Shown piece after piece: positions 1 through 10,000 of a stretch of 64,000 bases of DNA. The DNA is from JAXLWB01 sp046328715. Lineage in GTDB: Bacteria; Chloroflexota; Anaerolineae; Caldilineales; Caldilineaceae. The notes beneath the pieces are model-generated. The model worked only from the letters and a program-made list of their open reading frames with translations, was not told the origin of the DNA and did not search any database. Position numbers and translations under genes: made by a program. Positions within the stretch are counted from its first letter, which is position 1. Each line of letters starts with the position of its first letter. The DNA is taken from the NCBI GenBank assembly GCA_046328715.1, contig JAXLWB010000006.1, forward strand, positions 224,260 to 288,259, given 5' to 3'.

Positions 1-2895
1 GTTGCAGCCCAACGCCAACCTGCCAATGCCCCTGCCCGTGCCGAACTGTTGACAAGCGCAGTTGCTCTGCTGCGTGGCGAGTTGCTCGAAGGTTTTCAAG
101 TGGCGGATGCCGAGGGCTTTGAGGAATGGTTACGCAGCACACGCGAGCAATTCCATCTACTCTCGATCCAAGCGTGGAGTGAGTTGGTCGCCTTTCACGC
201 ACAACAGGGCGACGTGCTGACGGGTATTCAACATGCTACCCGCCTGCTGGCGCTCGATCCGTTGCGCGAAGAGAGCCATCGCTACCTGATGCTGCTGCTG
301 GCGCTCAATGGCCAAACCGGGGCGGCGATTGCCCAATTTCAGAATTGCCAACGAATTCTGTCGCACGAGCTTGGCGTTCCGCCCAGTGCCGAAACCCGCC
401 AACTCTACGACCAGATTGTGACAAGCAAGCTCAGTCCAAGGGTCACACTGCCCACAAATGAGCAGACAAGCCCACCTGCCGCAGTGCCCAAATCAACGGT
501 CACGGTCACTACCCCGCTATTGCTTCCCACACGCCACAACCTGCCCGCCGAACTCACCCCGATCGTTGGGCGTGAGCGGGAGGTAGCCCAGATTGTGCAA
601 ACGCTCGAAATGTCCAACAACCATTTGTTGACCATCAGCGGCATGGGGGGCGTCGGCAAGAGTCGTTTGGCACTACACGCTGCCTATCAACTTCTGAAGC
701 GGGACGCCGACCCGCAGACTCGCCTCTTTCCCGATGGCATCTACTTTATTGCTCTGGCGGCCATCCAGGCCAATGGGCAAGGCGAACAACGCATTGCGGC
801 GGCTGTTGCTGATGCGCTACAGCTACCCCTGGCAGGTGAACATCCTCCGCTCGAACAACTGATCCAATCGCTCGCCGGCAAAACGCTGTTGTTGATCCTC
901 GACAATTGTGAACATCTGCCTATGGCGGCGCTGGTCAGCCACCTTTTACAACAGACCCAATCCGTCAAATGTTTGACAACCTCGCGTGTGCGGCTCAATG
1001 TGCGGGGCGAACAGATCCTGCCGTTGGCTGGCCTCGCCGTTGCCGATCCCACCCAGCCTGCCCAAACGGATGCGCTGCGCCTCTTTGAACGGTGTGCGCA
1101 GAGCTTCCTGCCCGACTTTGCGCTGGATGAGACGACCACGCCAGTTGCTGCCCACATTTGTCGCTTGCTCAACGGGCTGCCGTTGGGCATTGAATTGGCG
1201 GCCAGTTGGGTGCGCCTGTTGCCGTTGGAGGAGATTCCAGGCGAGTTGCAAAGGGATTTAGATTTGCTCGAAAACAGCCAATTCGATGCGCCCGCCCATC
1301 AACGCAACCTACGCCTGATCTTTGAGCGGTCGTGGCGGCTGTTGTCCGCTAAGGAACAGGAAGTGCTGCGACGGCTGGCGATCTTTCGTGGCGGCTTTCG
1401 GCGTGAAGCTGCCGCATCTGTTGCAGGTGCCAGTTTGCCCGTCCTGGCCGCGCTGCTCGATCAATCATTGCTCCAGCGGGTTGACACATCAACTCAGTCC
1501 AAAACCCTTGGCCCTGCCGACACTGGCGTGCGCTACAGTCTGCACCCGGTGATCCAGCAATATGCATACGAACAGCTAAGCCAGGCCAACGAAACCAACT
1601 CTCTGCACTGGCAACACGCTCACTTGATGGCCAACTTCCTGGCCGAGCGGCAGGCAGCGCTACAATCGCATCAACAGCAGGCAGCGTTGCGCCAGATTTA
1701 CGAGGAGATCGAGAACATCCGCGCCGCCTGGCAATGGCTGGTCGATCAGCTTCAGCAATCAGAGGCGGATCAGACACGGGCAGTCCAGTTGTTACACAAG
1801 GCGTTGGAGACGATTTTCCAATTCTACGATATGCGCAGTTGGTTTCAGGAGGGCGAGTCACTGCTGGCAAACCTCAACCATCGGCTGACCAGCCAGCCAA
1901 TAGCGCAAAACACTGCGAGCGAAACCGATCTGGTTCGGCAGTGCTTACAAGCTAAAGTACAAGCGCGCCAGGGCTGGTTTGCCTTCCACTTGGGCCGCAC
2001 CGGTGAGGCTCGTCGGCTGCTCGAAACGAGCTTACAGATGCTACGCCAACTCTCTGCCGAAGCCGAAACGCTTTTCAATCTCAACTATCTGGGTGCCGTA
2101 TTGCGCCATCAGGGCGACTTTGCCCAGGCAACACATTACCTGCTCGAAGGGTTGGAACTGGCACAGCGTCAACATGACCGGATGGGGGCGAGTGTTGCGC
2201 TCAACATTCTCGGGCAAATCGCTTCGCTCCAGGGCAACTTGGACGAGGCACACAGCCGCTGCCAACAGGCATTGCAACTCAAACGCGAGTTGGGCGACCG
2301 CTGGGGCATGACCTATTCTCTCACCTACTTGGGGCGAGTAGCCCAAGAAGCTGCCGACTATCCTGCTGCCGAGCAACTCTTTGCGGAAAGTCTGGCGATC
2401 TGTGGCGAAATTGAAGATCGCCGCGGGATCGCCTTTGCTCTGCAAAATCTGGCCGACACTGCCCTAGCGGCTGGACGTCTCGACGATGCACGACAACGGT
2501 ACGAGGAGAGCTTGCAGCTTACCCGTGCCATCGGCAACCGCGCCGACAGCAGCTTGACCATGGCCCGTCTCGGCGACGTTGCCTGCTTACAGGGCCAATT
2601 GGATGCTGCGCAACGCTATTTGCAGGAAGCGCTCTGTACAGCACGAGCGGTGCAGTCGATCCCAGGGCTGCTAGCGGCGAGTTTGGGTTGGTCCAATTAT
2701 GCGATGGCAACTGGCCAGCCAGCGCAGGCCATACAGCCGTTGCAGATCATTCTCGCCCACCCGGCGAGCAGCCAAAGTCAGAAGCGCAAAGCCGAAGCGC
2801 TGCTGACCCGATTGGCGGGAGCACACAACAGGCTCGACGGCGATCCCAACGCTGCCCTCCTACGCTATGTACAGAACTTTCCATGCGATCATTAA
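1..2895 (+). CDS. BTAD / NB-ARC / TPR transcriptional regulator, 5' truncated by window edge
   Basis: The reading frame is open from base 1, so the true start and the N-terminal winged helix lie outside the window; the TTG at 49 is not a credible start. Visible residues 1-140 form the second half of a bacterial transcriptional activator domain (BTAD), with the signatures LLRGELLEGF and LLALDPLREESHRYLM. A STAND-type NTPase follows: GREREVAQIV, Walker A GMGGVGKS near visible residue 214, and Walker B LLLILDNCEH near 298. From about residue 620 to the end there are TPR repeats with paired short helices (for example LNYLGAVLRHQGDFAQA). In this family, ligand sensing by the repeats is thought to release the NTPase and activate transcription. 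The stop overlaps the start of the next gene by 13 bp, so the two are probably co-translated. The family call is firm; the target genes are unknown. Confidence 0.9.
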   Translation, partial: VAAQRQPANAPARAELLTSAVALLRGELLEGFQVADAEGFEEWLRSTREQFHLLSIQAWSELVAFHAQQGDVLTGIQHATRLLALDPLREESHRYLMLLLALNGQTGAAIAQFQNCQRILSHELGVPPSAETRQLYDQIVTSKLSPRVTLPTNEQTSPPAAVPKSTVTVTTPLLLPTRHNLPAELTPIVGREREVAQIVQTLEMSNNHLLTISGMGGVGKSRLALHAAYQLLKRDADPQTRLFPDGIYFIALAAIQANGQGEQRIAAAVADALQLPLAGEHPPLEQLIQSLAGKTLLLILDNCEHLPMAALVSHLLQQTQSVKCLTTSRVRLNVRGEQILPLAGLAVADPTQPAQTDALRLFERCAQSFLPDFALDETTTPVAAHICRLLNGLPLGIELAASWVRLLPLEEIPGELQRDLDLLENSQFDAPAHQRNLRLIFERSWRLLSAKEQEVLRRLAIFRGGFRREAAASVAGASLPVLAALLDQSLLQRVDTSTQSKTLGPADTGVRYSLHPVIQQYAYEQLSQANETNSLHWQHAHLMANFLAERQAALQSHQQQAALRQIYEEIENIRAAWQWLVDQLQQSEADQTRAVQLLHKALETIFQFYDMRSWFQEGESLLANLNHRLTSQPIAQNTASETDLVRQCLQAKVQARQGWFAFHLGRTGEARRLLETSLQMLRQLSAEAETLFNLNYLGAVLRHQGDFAQATHYLLEGLELAQRQHDRMGASVALNILGQIASLQGNLDEAHSRCQQALQLKRELGDRWGMTYSLTYLGRVAQEAADYPAAEQLFAESLAICGEIEDRRGIAFALQNLADTALAAGRLDDARQRYEESLQLTRAIGNRADSSLTMARLGDVACLQGQLDAAQRYLQEALCTARAVQSIPGLLAASLGWSNYAMATGQPAQAIQPLQIILAHPASSQSQKRKAEALLTRLAGAHNRLDGDPNAALLRYVQNFPCDH

Positions 2896-5800
2896 CGCCC
2901 ACAATCATCCTCGATCAGTTGGCAGAGGGCAACCGGCAGGGACGCTTTCCTGCCATAGTCCTCTTTGTCGATAGCTCTGGCTTTACGCCACTCACCAGCC
3001 GTTTGATGGAGCAAGGAAATGAAGGGGCCGAGATCATTGCCCAGGTGTTGGCAGCCTTGTTTGCTCCGCTAGTAGAAATCATCTACCGCCAGGGCGGATT
3101 TGTGGCTGGCTTTGCTGGCGATGCCTTTAAGGCGATCTTCCCTGGTGAATCGGAGGAAACTCGCAACCGTGCGCTCAACGCCGCCTGGCAGATTCGTCAA
3201 TGGATGGCTGAGCACCCAATGCAGACCACGCGCTTCGGCAGCTTCCCCTTTGCGGTCAAAATCAGCATGGCCCAGGGCAGCGTCGAATGGTGCATATGGC
3301 AGGTAGACGCCGCATCGACACCATCGCCTATGCAACGGCAGCAAGCTGCCGTCTATTTTGGCGGTGAAGCGCTTGACCAAGCATTGGCAGCCGATCCCTT
3401 TATTCAGGCAGGTGAGATCATTCTCAGCGCGGATGTGGCTCAAGCTTTGGCTGGCGAGGGGATAGCGCTAGAACCCGTAGCAAGCTATTACCGATTGCAA
3501 AGTTGGCCTGTCCTGGAAGAAACTGCAAAATCTCACGCAAAGGCGCAAAGCTCGCCTAGATTTTCGCCTGAATCTCTTTGCCCCGTTGCGTCTTTGCGTG
3601 AGATTAGCACGGTTTCGCAACCGCAGTTATCCGAGACAAACTTCTCAGAACTTGCTACCCGCTTCTTTCCTGGAGATCTACTCACTCGCCAGATTCAGGG
3701 CGAGTTTCGGCGGGTGACGACGCTCTTTGTCAATCTACAGCGGTTGCCCACCGGGGACGAAGCCGAACAATTTGCCGGGTTGCTCTTTCGCCTGTTGGCC
3801 GAACAGGGTGGTTATCTGTGTCGCATCGGCCAAATTGGCGAACGGGATCGCGGGGGAACCTTGCTGCTCTTTTGGGGTGCGCCGACCAGCCACGAACGAG
3901 ATGTGGCGGCTGCGCTGCGCTTTGTCTTGGCATTAAAGGCAACCTCCTCTATCCCGTTGCGGGTGGGGATCACTACGGCACTGGCCTATGCTGGCTTTGT
4001 GGGTTCTGCTCAGCGCGAGGAGTACACCTGTTACGGCACGCACGTCAATCTTGCCGCCCGCCAGATGGTGATGGCCGAATGGGGCGAAATCTGGCTGGAT
4101 GATGAAACCAAGCGACTGGCCGGGAGTGACTTTGTGATTGAAGCCCACAAACGTGTACAGATGAAAGGCTTTGCCGAGCCACGCCAGGTCTTTCGTTTGC
4201 TCAGCTTGCAGCAAGCTGCCCAACAAGCCTACAGCGAAGGCAAATTGATCGGTCGCCAAGCCGAATTAGCAACGTTGCATGCCGCGTTGGTGCCCCTCCG
4301 CCAAGGCAAATTTGCGGGTGTTATCAATGTAGTCGGCGAAGCGGGAATGGGCAAAAGTCGACTGGTGCAAGAGTTGCGACAGCAGACAGAAGGATGGGGC
4401 GATGTACCGAATCCGCAATGGTTTCTCTGTCAAACCGACGAAATCCTGCGCCAGCCGCTCAATCCGTTTCGCTCTTGGCTGCGCAGCTACTTCAACCAAT
4501 CCACCAGCGCCGATGAAACGACGAACAAAGCTGTTTTTGCCAGCCAGTTAAAGGATCTCAATCTCAATCTGAGTCTACTAGAAGGAAAGGCAAATCCCCA
4601 ATCCTCATTCCACAATCTCCAATCCGAAATCACCCGCACCTACTCCTTCCTCGCCGCCCTGGTCGATCTGCACTGGCCCGACTCGCTCTACGCCCAACTC
4701 GAACCGCGACTGCGCTTTGAAAACACATTGTTGGCACTCAAAAGCCTGATCTTGGCCGAGAGTTTGCGCCAGCCCGTTGTTCTGCATATCGAGGATGGAC
4801 ACTGGCTAGATGAAGAGTCGCAGACTTTTTTGAAGCAGTTGGTGGAGGGGGCAGAGGGGTATCCGTTGGCGGTGATGGTGACGAGGAGGCCAGATGGGGA
4901 GATGGGGAGACATTTACTGTACTCAGTCCAAGGATGGGGAGATAAGGAGAGTACGATCCACTTGGAGAGTTTGGCCTCAGAAGAGACGGGAGCGCTAGCG
5001 GCTGAACTATTGACGGGCGCTGCATCGCCGGAATTAGTGGCATTGCTTCAGGCGAAGGCGGAAGGGAATCCATTTTTCAGTGAGCAACTGTTGCGTTATT
5101 TGCAGGAGGAAGGGCTGCTTGAACAAGGGGCTGGCGGCTGGCAAATCCGCACCGAGCAACAGGCAAGCATTCGTTTACCGATGGGCGCCCAGGCATTGTT
5201 GGTGGCCCGTCTGGATCGCCTGCCGCAGTCGGTGAAAGAGGTGGTACAAGCGGCCTCGATCTTGGGGCGTGAGTTCGACACGTTGGTCTTGGCGCAGATG
5301 TTGCGTGGCGATCCCGCCCTCGCCCACAAGCTGGCAGTGGCCGATCAGGCGGCGATTTGGTCGGCAATCAACCAGGCCCGCTATCTTTTCCGTCATGCGC
5401 TGCTGCGCGAGGCGGCCTACGAGATGCAATTGCGCACACAATTGCGTGCCTTACATCGGCAGGCGGCAGAAGCAATGCAAACACTCTTCGCCGAGAGGCT
5501 CGACCCGTACTACGCCGATCTTGCCTATCACTACGACCGGGCGGAGGTGCTGGAAATGGCAGCAAGCTGGTATGGGAAGGCAGGCCAACAGGCAGTGACC
5601 GATTACGCTAACCGTGATGCCTTGCGTTATTTCAGCCGAGCGTTGGAGTTAACACCTGTGATGCAAGCCGATGCCCAGTTTGATTTGCTGTTAGGGCGAG
5701 AAACAGTTTATGACCGACTCGGCGAGATCGAAGCACAACGAGCTGACCTAGCCAGGTTGGAGGAGGTAGCTGGCACACTTGCCAAAGGCGCCTACCAAGC

Positions 5801-6971
5801 ACAAGCGGCCCTCCGCCTCACCAACCACCTGCGTCTCCAGGGCGATTACAAATCGGCACAGACTACCATCGTGCGTGCGGCAGAATTCGCCAGCCAGGAC
5901 AATGATCAGCGACTCCTAGGGGAGATCCACCAGCAATGGGGGCGTCTCGACTGGGAGCAGGGCGACTACGGAACAGGAAGATCGCATCTTGAACAGGCAA
6001 TTCGCTTCGCCCAAACCAGCCAATCTCCCCTAGGTGAAGCGACAGCATTGGTCGATCTGGGTGTTATTGATCTTTATCTGGGCAATTATCAGGCTGCAAA
6101 AACCTATTATACGAGTGCATTGCCCATTTACCGTGCCTTAGGCAGACGTCAGGGGGAAGGTAGTGCCCTCAGTATGCTCGGTATCCTGGCCTCGCAAACT
6201 GCCGAGTACGAACTTGCCCTCGCTTATCTCCAGCAAGCGCAAGAGATCTTTGTTGCGATCGGTGACTCCTATGGTCTGGGCTTCGTCTGGGGCAATCTTG
6301 GCTTGAATTACAGCTACGTGGGGCAATATATAGAAGCACAAAAGCTGCTGCACCAAGCAATTCAGGATTGTCAGATTCGTCACCAGCAGCAAGGGGAGAG
6401 TAACTATCTAGATTCGCTGGCAGTGGTTTACCTCCACTTGGGTGATTATCAGGAAGCTTATCGTTTGGCTACCCGTGCGCTGACTATTCAGCGTGCCATC
6501 CACGATCCACGCTTTGAAGCCTACAGTCTGACCTACCAGGGGGATGCATTCTTGGGCATGGGCGATTTTGCCGCAGCGTTGCTCTGCTATGAACAGGCAC
6601 TCGCCATCCGCCGCCAACTGGGTGAAGAGAAATTAACGTTGGAGATTCTGAGCGGATTGGCACAGGTAAAGTTGGCACGAGGCGAGATTTCTGCGTCCCT
6701 GGCACAAGTGACGCAGATTCAACGTTGGATTGAGCAGCACGGCATCGAAGGTATTGAATTTCCGATCCAACTTTACCTGCACTGTACTCGTGTTTTGCAG
6801 GCAGCAGGCGAATCTGCACAGGCACAGTCCGTTCTGGAGACTGGCTATCAACTCCTAAACGAGCGAGCCACAAAGATTCAGGATCCTCAGTTACGCCAGA
6901 GCTTTTTGCAAGCGGTTCCTTTCAACCGCCAAATTGCCGAGATCTGGCAGAATGGAAACGTAACTGAATAG
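2883..6971 (+). CDS. Class III cyclase-like / AAA ATPase / TPR signalling protein
   Basis: 1,362 residues. I chose ATG 2883 because the cyclase domain starts immediately after it and the start overlaps the upstream stop. Residues about 15-200 resemble a class III nucleotidyl cyclase: LFVDSSGFTPLT supplies the first metal aspartate and GDAFKAIF the second. A second cyclase-like domain (about 285-430) has TLFVNLQRL and GGTLLLFWGAP where the aspartates are expected, so it looks catalytically dead. A P-loop ATPase follows (GEAGMGKSRL near 485; LHIEDGHWLDEES), then about 450 residues of TPRs to the C terminus. Between the two cyclase-like domains a palindromic repeat (3531-3603) is read in frame as a linker. 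The protein probably couples a cyclic-nucleotide or inhibitory cyclase module to a STAND-like switch. Substrate and activity cannot be read from sequence. Confidence 0.85.
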   Translation: MRSLTPTIILDQLAEGNRQGRFPAIVLFVDSSGFTPLTSRLMEQGNEGAEIIAQVLAALFAPLVEIIYRQGGFVAGFAGDAFKAIFPGESEETRNRALNAAWQIRQWMAEHPMQTTRFGSFPFAVKISMAQGSVEWCIWQVDAASTPSPMQRQQAAVYFGGEALDQALAADPFIQAGEIILSADVAQALAGEGIALEPVASYYRLQSWPVLEETAKSHAKAQSSPRFSPESLCPVASLREISTVSQPQLSETNFSELATRFFPGDLLTRQIQGEFRRVTTLFVNLQRLPTGDEAEQFAGLLFRLLAEQGGYLCRIGQIGERDRGGTLLLFWGAPTSHERDVAAALRFVLALKATSSIPLRVGITTALAYAGFVGSAQREEYTCYGTHVNLAARQMVMAEWGEIWLDDETKRLAGSDFVIEAHKRVQMKGFAEPRQVFRLLSLQQAAQQAYSEGKLIGRQAELATLHAALVPLRQGKFAGVINVVGEAGMGKSRLVQELRQQTEGWGDVPNPQWFLCQTDEILRQPLNPFRSWLRSYFNQSTSADETTNKAVFASQLKDLNLNLSLLEGKANPQSSFHNLQSEITRTYSFLAALVDLHWPDSLYAQLEPRLRFENTLLALKSLILAESLRQPVVLHIEDGHWLDEESQTFLKQLVEGAEGYPLAVMVTRRPDGEMGRHLLYSVQGWGDKESTIHLESLASEETGALAAELLTGAASPELVALLQAKAEGNPFFSEQLLRYLQEEGLLEQGAGGWQIRTEQQASIRLPMGAQALLVARLDRLPQSVKEVVQAASILGREFDTLVLAQMLRGDPALAHKLAVADQAAIWSAINQARYLFRHALLREAAYEMQLRTQLRALHRQAAEAMQTLFAERLDPYYADLAYHYDRAEVLEMAASWYGKAGQQAVTDYANRDALRYFSRALELTPVMQADAQFDLLLGRETVYDRLGEIEAQRADLARLEEVAGTLAKGAYQAQAALRLTNHLRLQGDYKSAQTTIVRAAEFASQDNDQRLLGEIHQQWGRLDWEQGDYGTGRSHLEQAIRFAQTSQSPLGEATALVDLGVIDLYLGNYQAAKTYYTSALPIYRALGRRQGEGSALSMLGILASQTAEYELALAYLQQAQEIFVAIGDSYGLGFVWGNLGLNYSYVGQYIEAQKLLHQAIQDCQIRHQQQGESNYLDSLAVVYLHLGDYQEAYRLATRALTIQRAIHDPRFEAYSLTYQGDAFLGMGDFAAALLCYEQALAIRRQLGEEKLTLEILSGLAQVKLARGEISASLAQVTQIQRWIEQHGIEGIEFPIQLYLHCTRVLQAAGESAQAQSVLETGYQLLNERATKIQDPQLRQSFLQAVPFNRQIAEIWQNGNVTE
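3531..3603. repeat. Palindromic repeat inserted in frame in a coding region
   Basis: Left arm TCTCACGCAAAGGCGCAAAG (3531-3550) pairs with GTTGCGTCTTTGCGTGAGA (3585-3603) with few mismatches. The element keeps the reading frame and codes for a serine/proline-rich linker between two domains. A related CGCAAAGACGCTAAAG string lies at 47199-47215, outside any gene. Confidence 0.7.
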
Positions 6972-6995
6972 CAGCAAAGCGAAGCCAGACGATTT

Positions 6996-7063
6996 CGTAG
7001 TATGTGTTTCCAACCGCAAAATTCTGCATACCTACGATTTTGCAGTTAGAAACACGCACCTAC
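6996..7063. terminator. Bidirectional hairpin between convergent genes
   Basis: GTGTTTCCAACCGCAAAAT (7004-7022) and ATTTTGCAGTTAGAAACAC (7037-7055) form an imperfect 19-bp stem in the 104-bp gap between two convergent genes. The outer flanks (CGTAG and CTAC) also pair partly. The element may also be a dispersed repeat used as a terminator. Confidence 0.55.
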
Positions 7064-7075
7064 AATAACGTTTAC

Positions 7076-10000
7076 TCACCTAGCGATGATGGGAAGATAG
7101 AGTGTCCCACCTGCTCGGATCTGCGTCACTTGGCGGTTGTCCCACATAGCAGTCAGTGATGAGGATTTGCCGTCGATTTCAAAGTTGACTATCTGCCCTC
7201 CCTGTCCACAGCCATCCCCGCTGTCGGCTTTGACTTGAATGACATAGGCGAGTTGACCTTGCCAGGTTTGCAGTGTCGCATTTCCACAAATTGCGCTACC
7301 TATCTTCGCCCGCATTGTCATCCCCGCATGGAGAGAAGGATCACGCTGCGTGTCCACAAAGCCGTAGAAGGTAGCTGGCGGCTCGACCAGGACATCGGGC
7401 ACATTCGCCGCCGTAACGTTCACCCCTTGTCCATCACCAACGACGCCGATGTAAGGGGTCACGACTTGGGTGGCGTAGATCAGGTAGTTGCTGCCAAAAG
7501 TCATGGTGACCAGCGTGTTGACGAGTGGTGCAAAGGCAGGAGCAACCGTGCGGTCGCAGAGCGGCCAGGGCAGCGGTGCGCCAGGCTGATAGGCATAGAC
7601 CGTGGTGTAGGCTCCATCCAAAGAGGCCAGTGCATTGGTCACCGATTGAGCGGCGCCGACTGGATCATTGAGAGGGTTCCAACCAGGAACCAGTGGATGT
7701 AGTTGCACCGTGGCCATCAAGGCATAAATACCGTTGCCGCGATTGGCAGTGGGCATGACAACCGTGGCCAAGTTGTCAGACGGATCGACGCCGCCGCCCG
7801 CCAGGGGTCCTGTGACGAGGCGTTGCCACTCGCTGCCGCCGACAGGCAGGTAGTAGAGATTCAAGGTCTGTTCGTAGCCGGGCGGCACATCCCGCTGACT
7901 GTATTCAAACATCAGAGTGCGGGTGAGCGCGCTGCCCGAGTAAATCCGATAGCCCGCACCAACTGGCGTCAACCAGAGCGGTAAGTGGGGTAGATCATTC
8001 ACCGCCTGGATCGTGGTATCGCCCGGGTCAGCCAGCAGATCGGCCAGGTTAAGAATGGTCACTTTGCCATCGCCCGACGCAGCCGGGGCTTCCAGTGAAC
8101 GTCGATTGGCACCCCAGGCGCGATTGACACCATTGCCACCCCGCCACCCACCCGGAGGACCCCAATCGCCACTCAGGAAAAACTGGGTCATGGCTTGAAA
8201 CTGGTCGGGTGCGCTGTCGTTATAGACTCGCACAAAACCCTCGAAGATTGGATAGGGGAGTGAGATTCTTGCTGTGTAGGTGTCTTTCGCCGCTGGACTC
8301 TGGTTAAGCGGCTGTGTAACCGAGCGAATGGCAGATGCATCGTCGGATGGGCCGTAGGCAGGCAGCAGTTGGACGGAGAGTTGCCCCACTTGATTTGCCT
8401 GTGTCACGGTGAGCTGGAAGGTAGTTGAGGTAACAGGGGAGATTTGAATATCTGGTTGCCAGCCGGGAACTGAGCGTAGGCGAATCGAGGTGCTTTGTGG
8501 TGTCACGGTTTCACAACCTGCGCGCCATGACGTGCTGGCGTTGTCAATGACACAGACCTTATCCCCCGCTAGCGCGCCACGCACCATAATCCGATCGCTG
8601 CCCACGCCTGTGGAACCGAGATAGAGCAAAGCATCATCACTCGTGGTGGGCGTCCCGTGACTTTGCAGCAGATAGGCTTGGGCTTGACGCAGCACAGTAA
8701 CCGTGCCATTCTCATCGCGCAGGTCATAGTTACGGGCGGCGACGGGTTGCGCTTGGGGCGTGGTCGGTTCGATCAGGCGCACATGCGTGACGTTGAGCGG
8801 CAGCAGCGCCGGGCCAACCAGTTTATTTGCGGGTGTAATCAACTGCGGGTAGAAATGTCTCACTGTTGCCCAGTCACTGCGCTGGGTCAAGAGTTGAGCA
8901 GCCACCGTGTTCAGACAGGGCGGACGGCTTCTCCATTCGGGGTCAGTCAGTAATTCGCTGTAGTCGGGATTGTAGGCATCGGTCATGAGGCTGCCTTGGC
9001 AGTCGGTGAGAGTCAAGATCCGATTCTCGCCGCCCTGCGAGCGATCCATCCCTACACCAAGATAGTTGTCAGGCAGGTAGAGCAGATAGTGCGCCAGTTC
9101 GTGGGCCAATGCCCGCTGCCAATCCTGCGTCAACTCGGCAAAGTTCTGGCCAAAAGGATCCCAGATCGGCCCCATACGCACCTGACCGGGCGTGTAGGCA
9201 TCTTTCAACGCTTTACCGCTCGCCGCCTGTACATCATTCGCAGGACTTTCCACCAGCCCGCCCATCGTAGCCCGTGGGCGCAAGTTGTTGTTGGCGTAGA
9301 TTACTACGTCCGCCGACAGCCACGCTTCGCGATTGGGATGAATACGCACCTCGCCCAGGGCGATCTGTCCGTCACTCACATCGTAGAGAATGGCCGAGGC
9401 ACGCTGGAAGGCGGTGGTCAGTTGCTGATAGAAAAGGCCATCGTTGCTGGCATCCCATTCCACTGAAACGTCCAGGTCAAAGAGCAGCAGCGGATGCGCA
9501 GCACTGACGGTAAGTGTCTGTACACCTGCTTGCGAGACAGGCTTCATCGTCAAGCCATTCTCATTCGGAATGCCGCTGGTGGCGTAAAGCGTGTAGTTCA
9601 GATTGTGGCTGATCGGCACCATTGCCAGCAGTTGATCGCCGATTGCCAGCGCGCCACGACCGGACAGGTAGCCGTTGACAGTTGTTGTGGCAGGTTGGCT
9701 AGCATTTGGCATTAGTTCAGCATTGCTTGTAGTGCCGTTTGGCAGTCGGTAGACCTGTGCACTGGCGACGGGGTTGCCTTGGTCGTCGATTACACGGACC
9801 TGGGTGCCGCGCACACGAAAAGGAAAGGTGGTAGTGCTCATAAAGGGATGTTGATAGGGTGCACCAACCAAATTTTGATAACGAAATGTTCCAGAAGCGC
9901 CCAGTTGGAGAATGAGTGGGAAGAACTGATGATAGGTTTCTGCGTCAGTCAGAGTGAGTAATGGACTGGTCAGAGAGGATACAGTTTGTGAATAGGCGCG

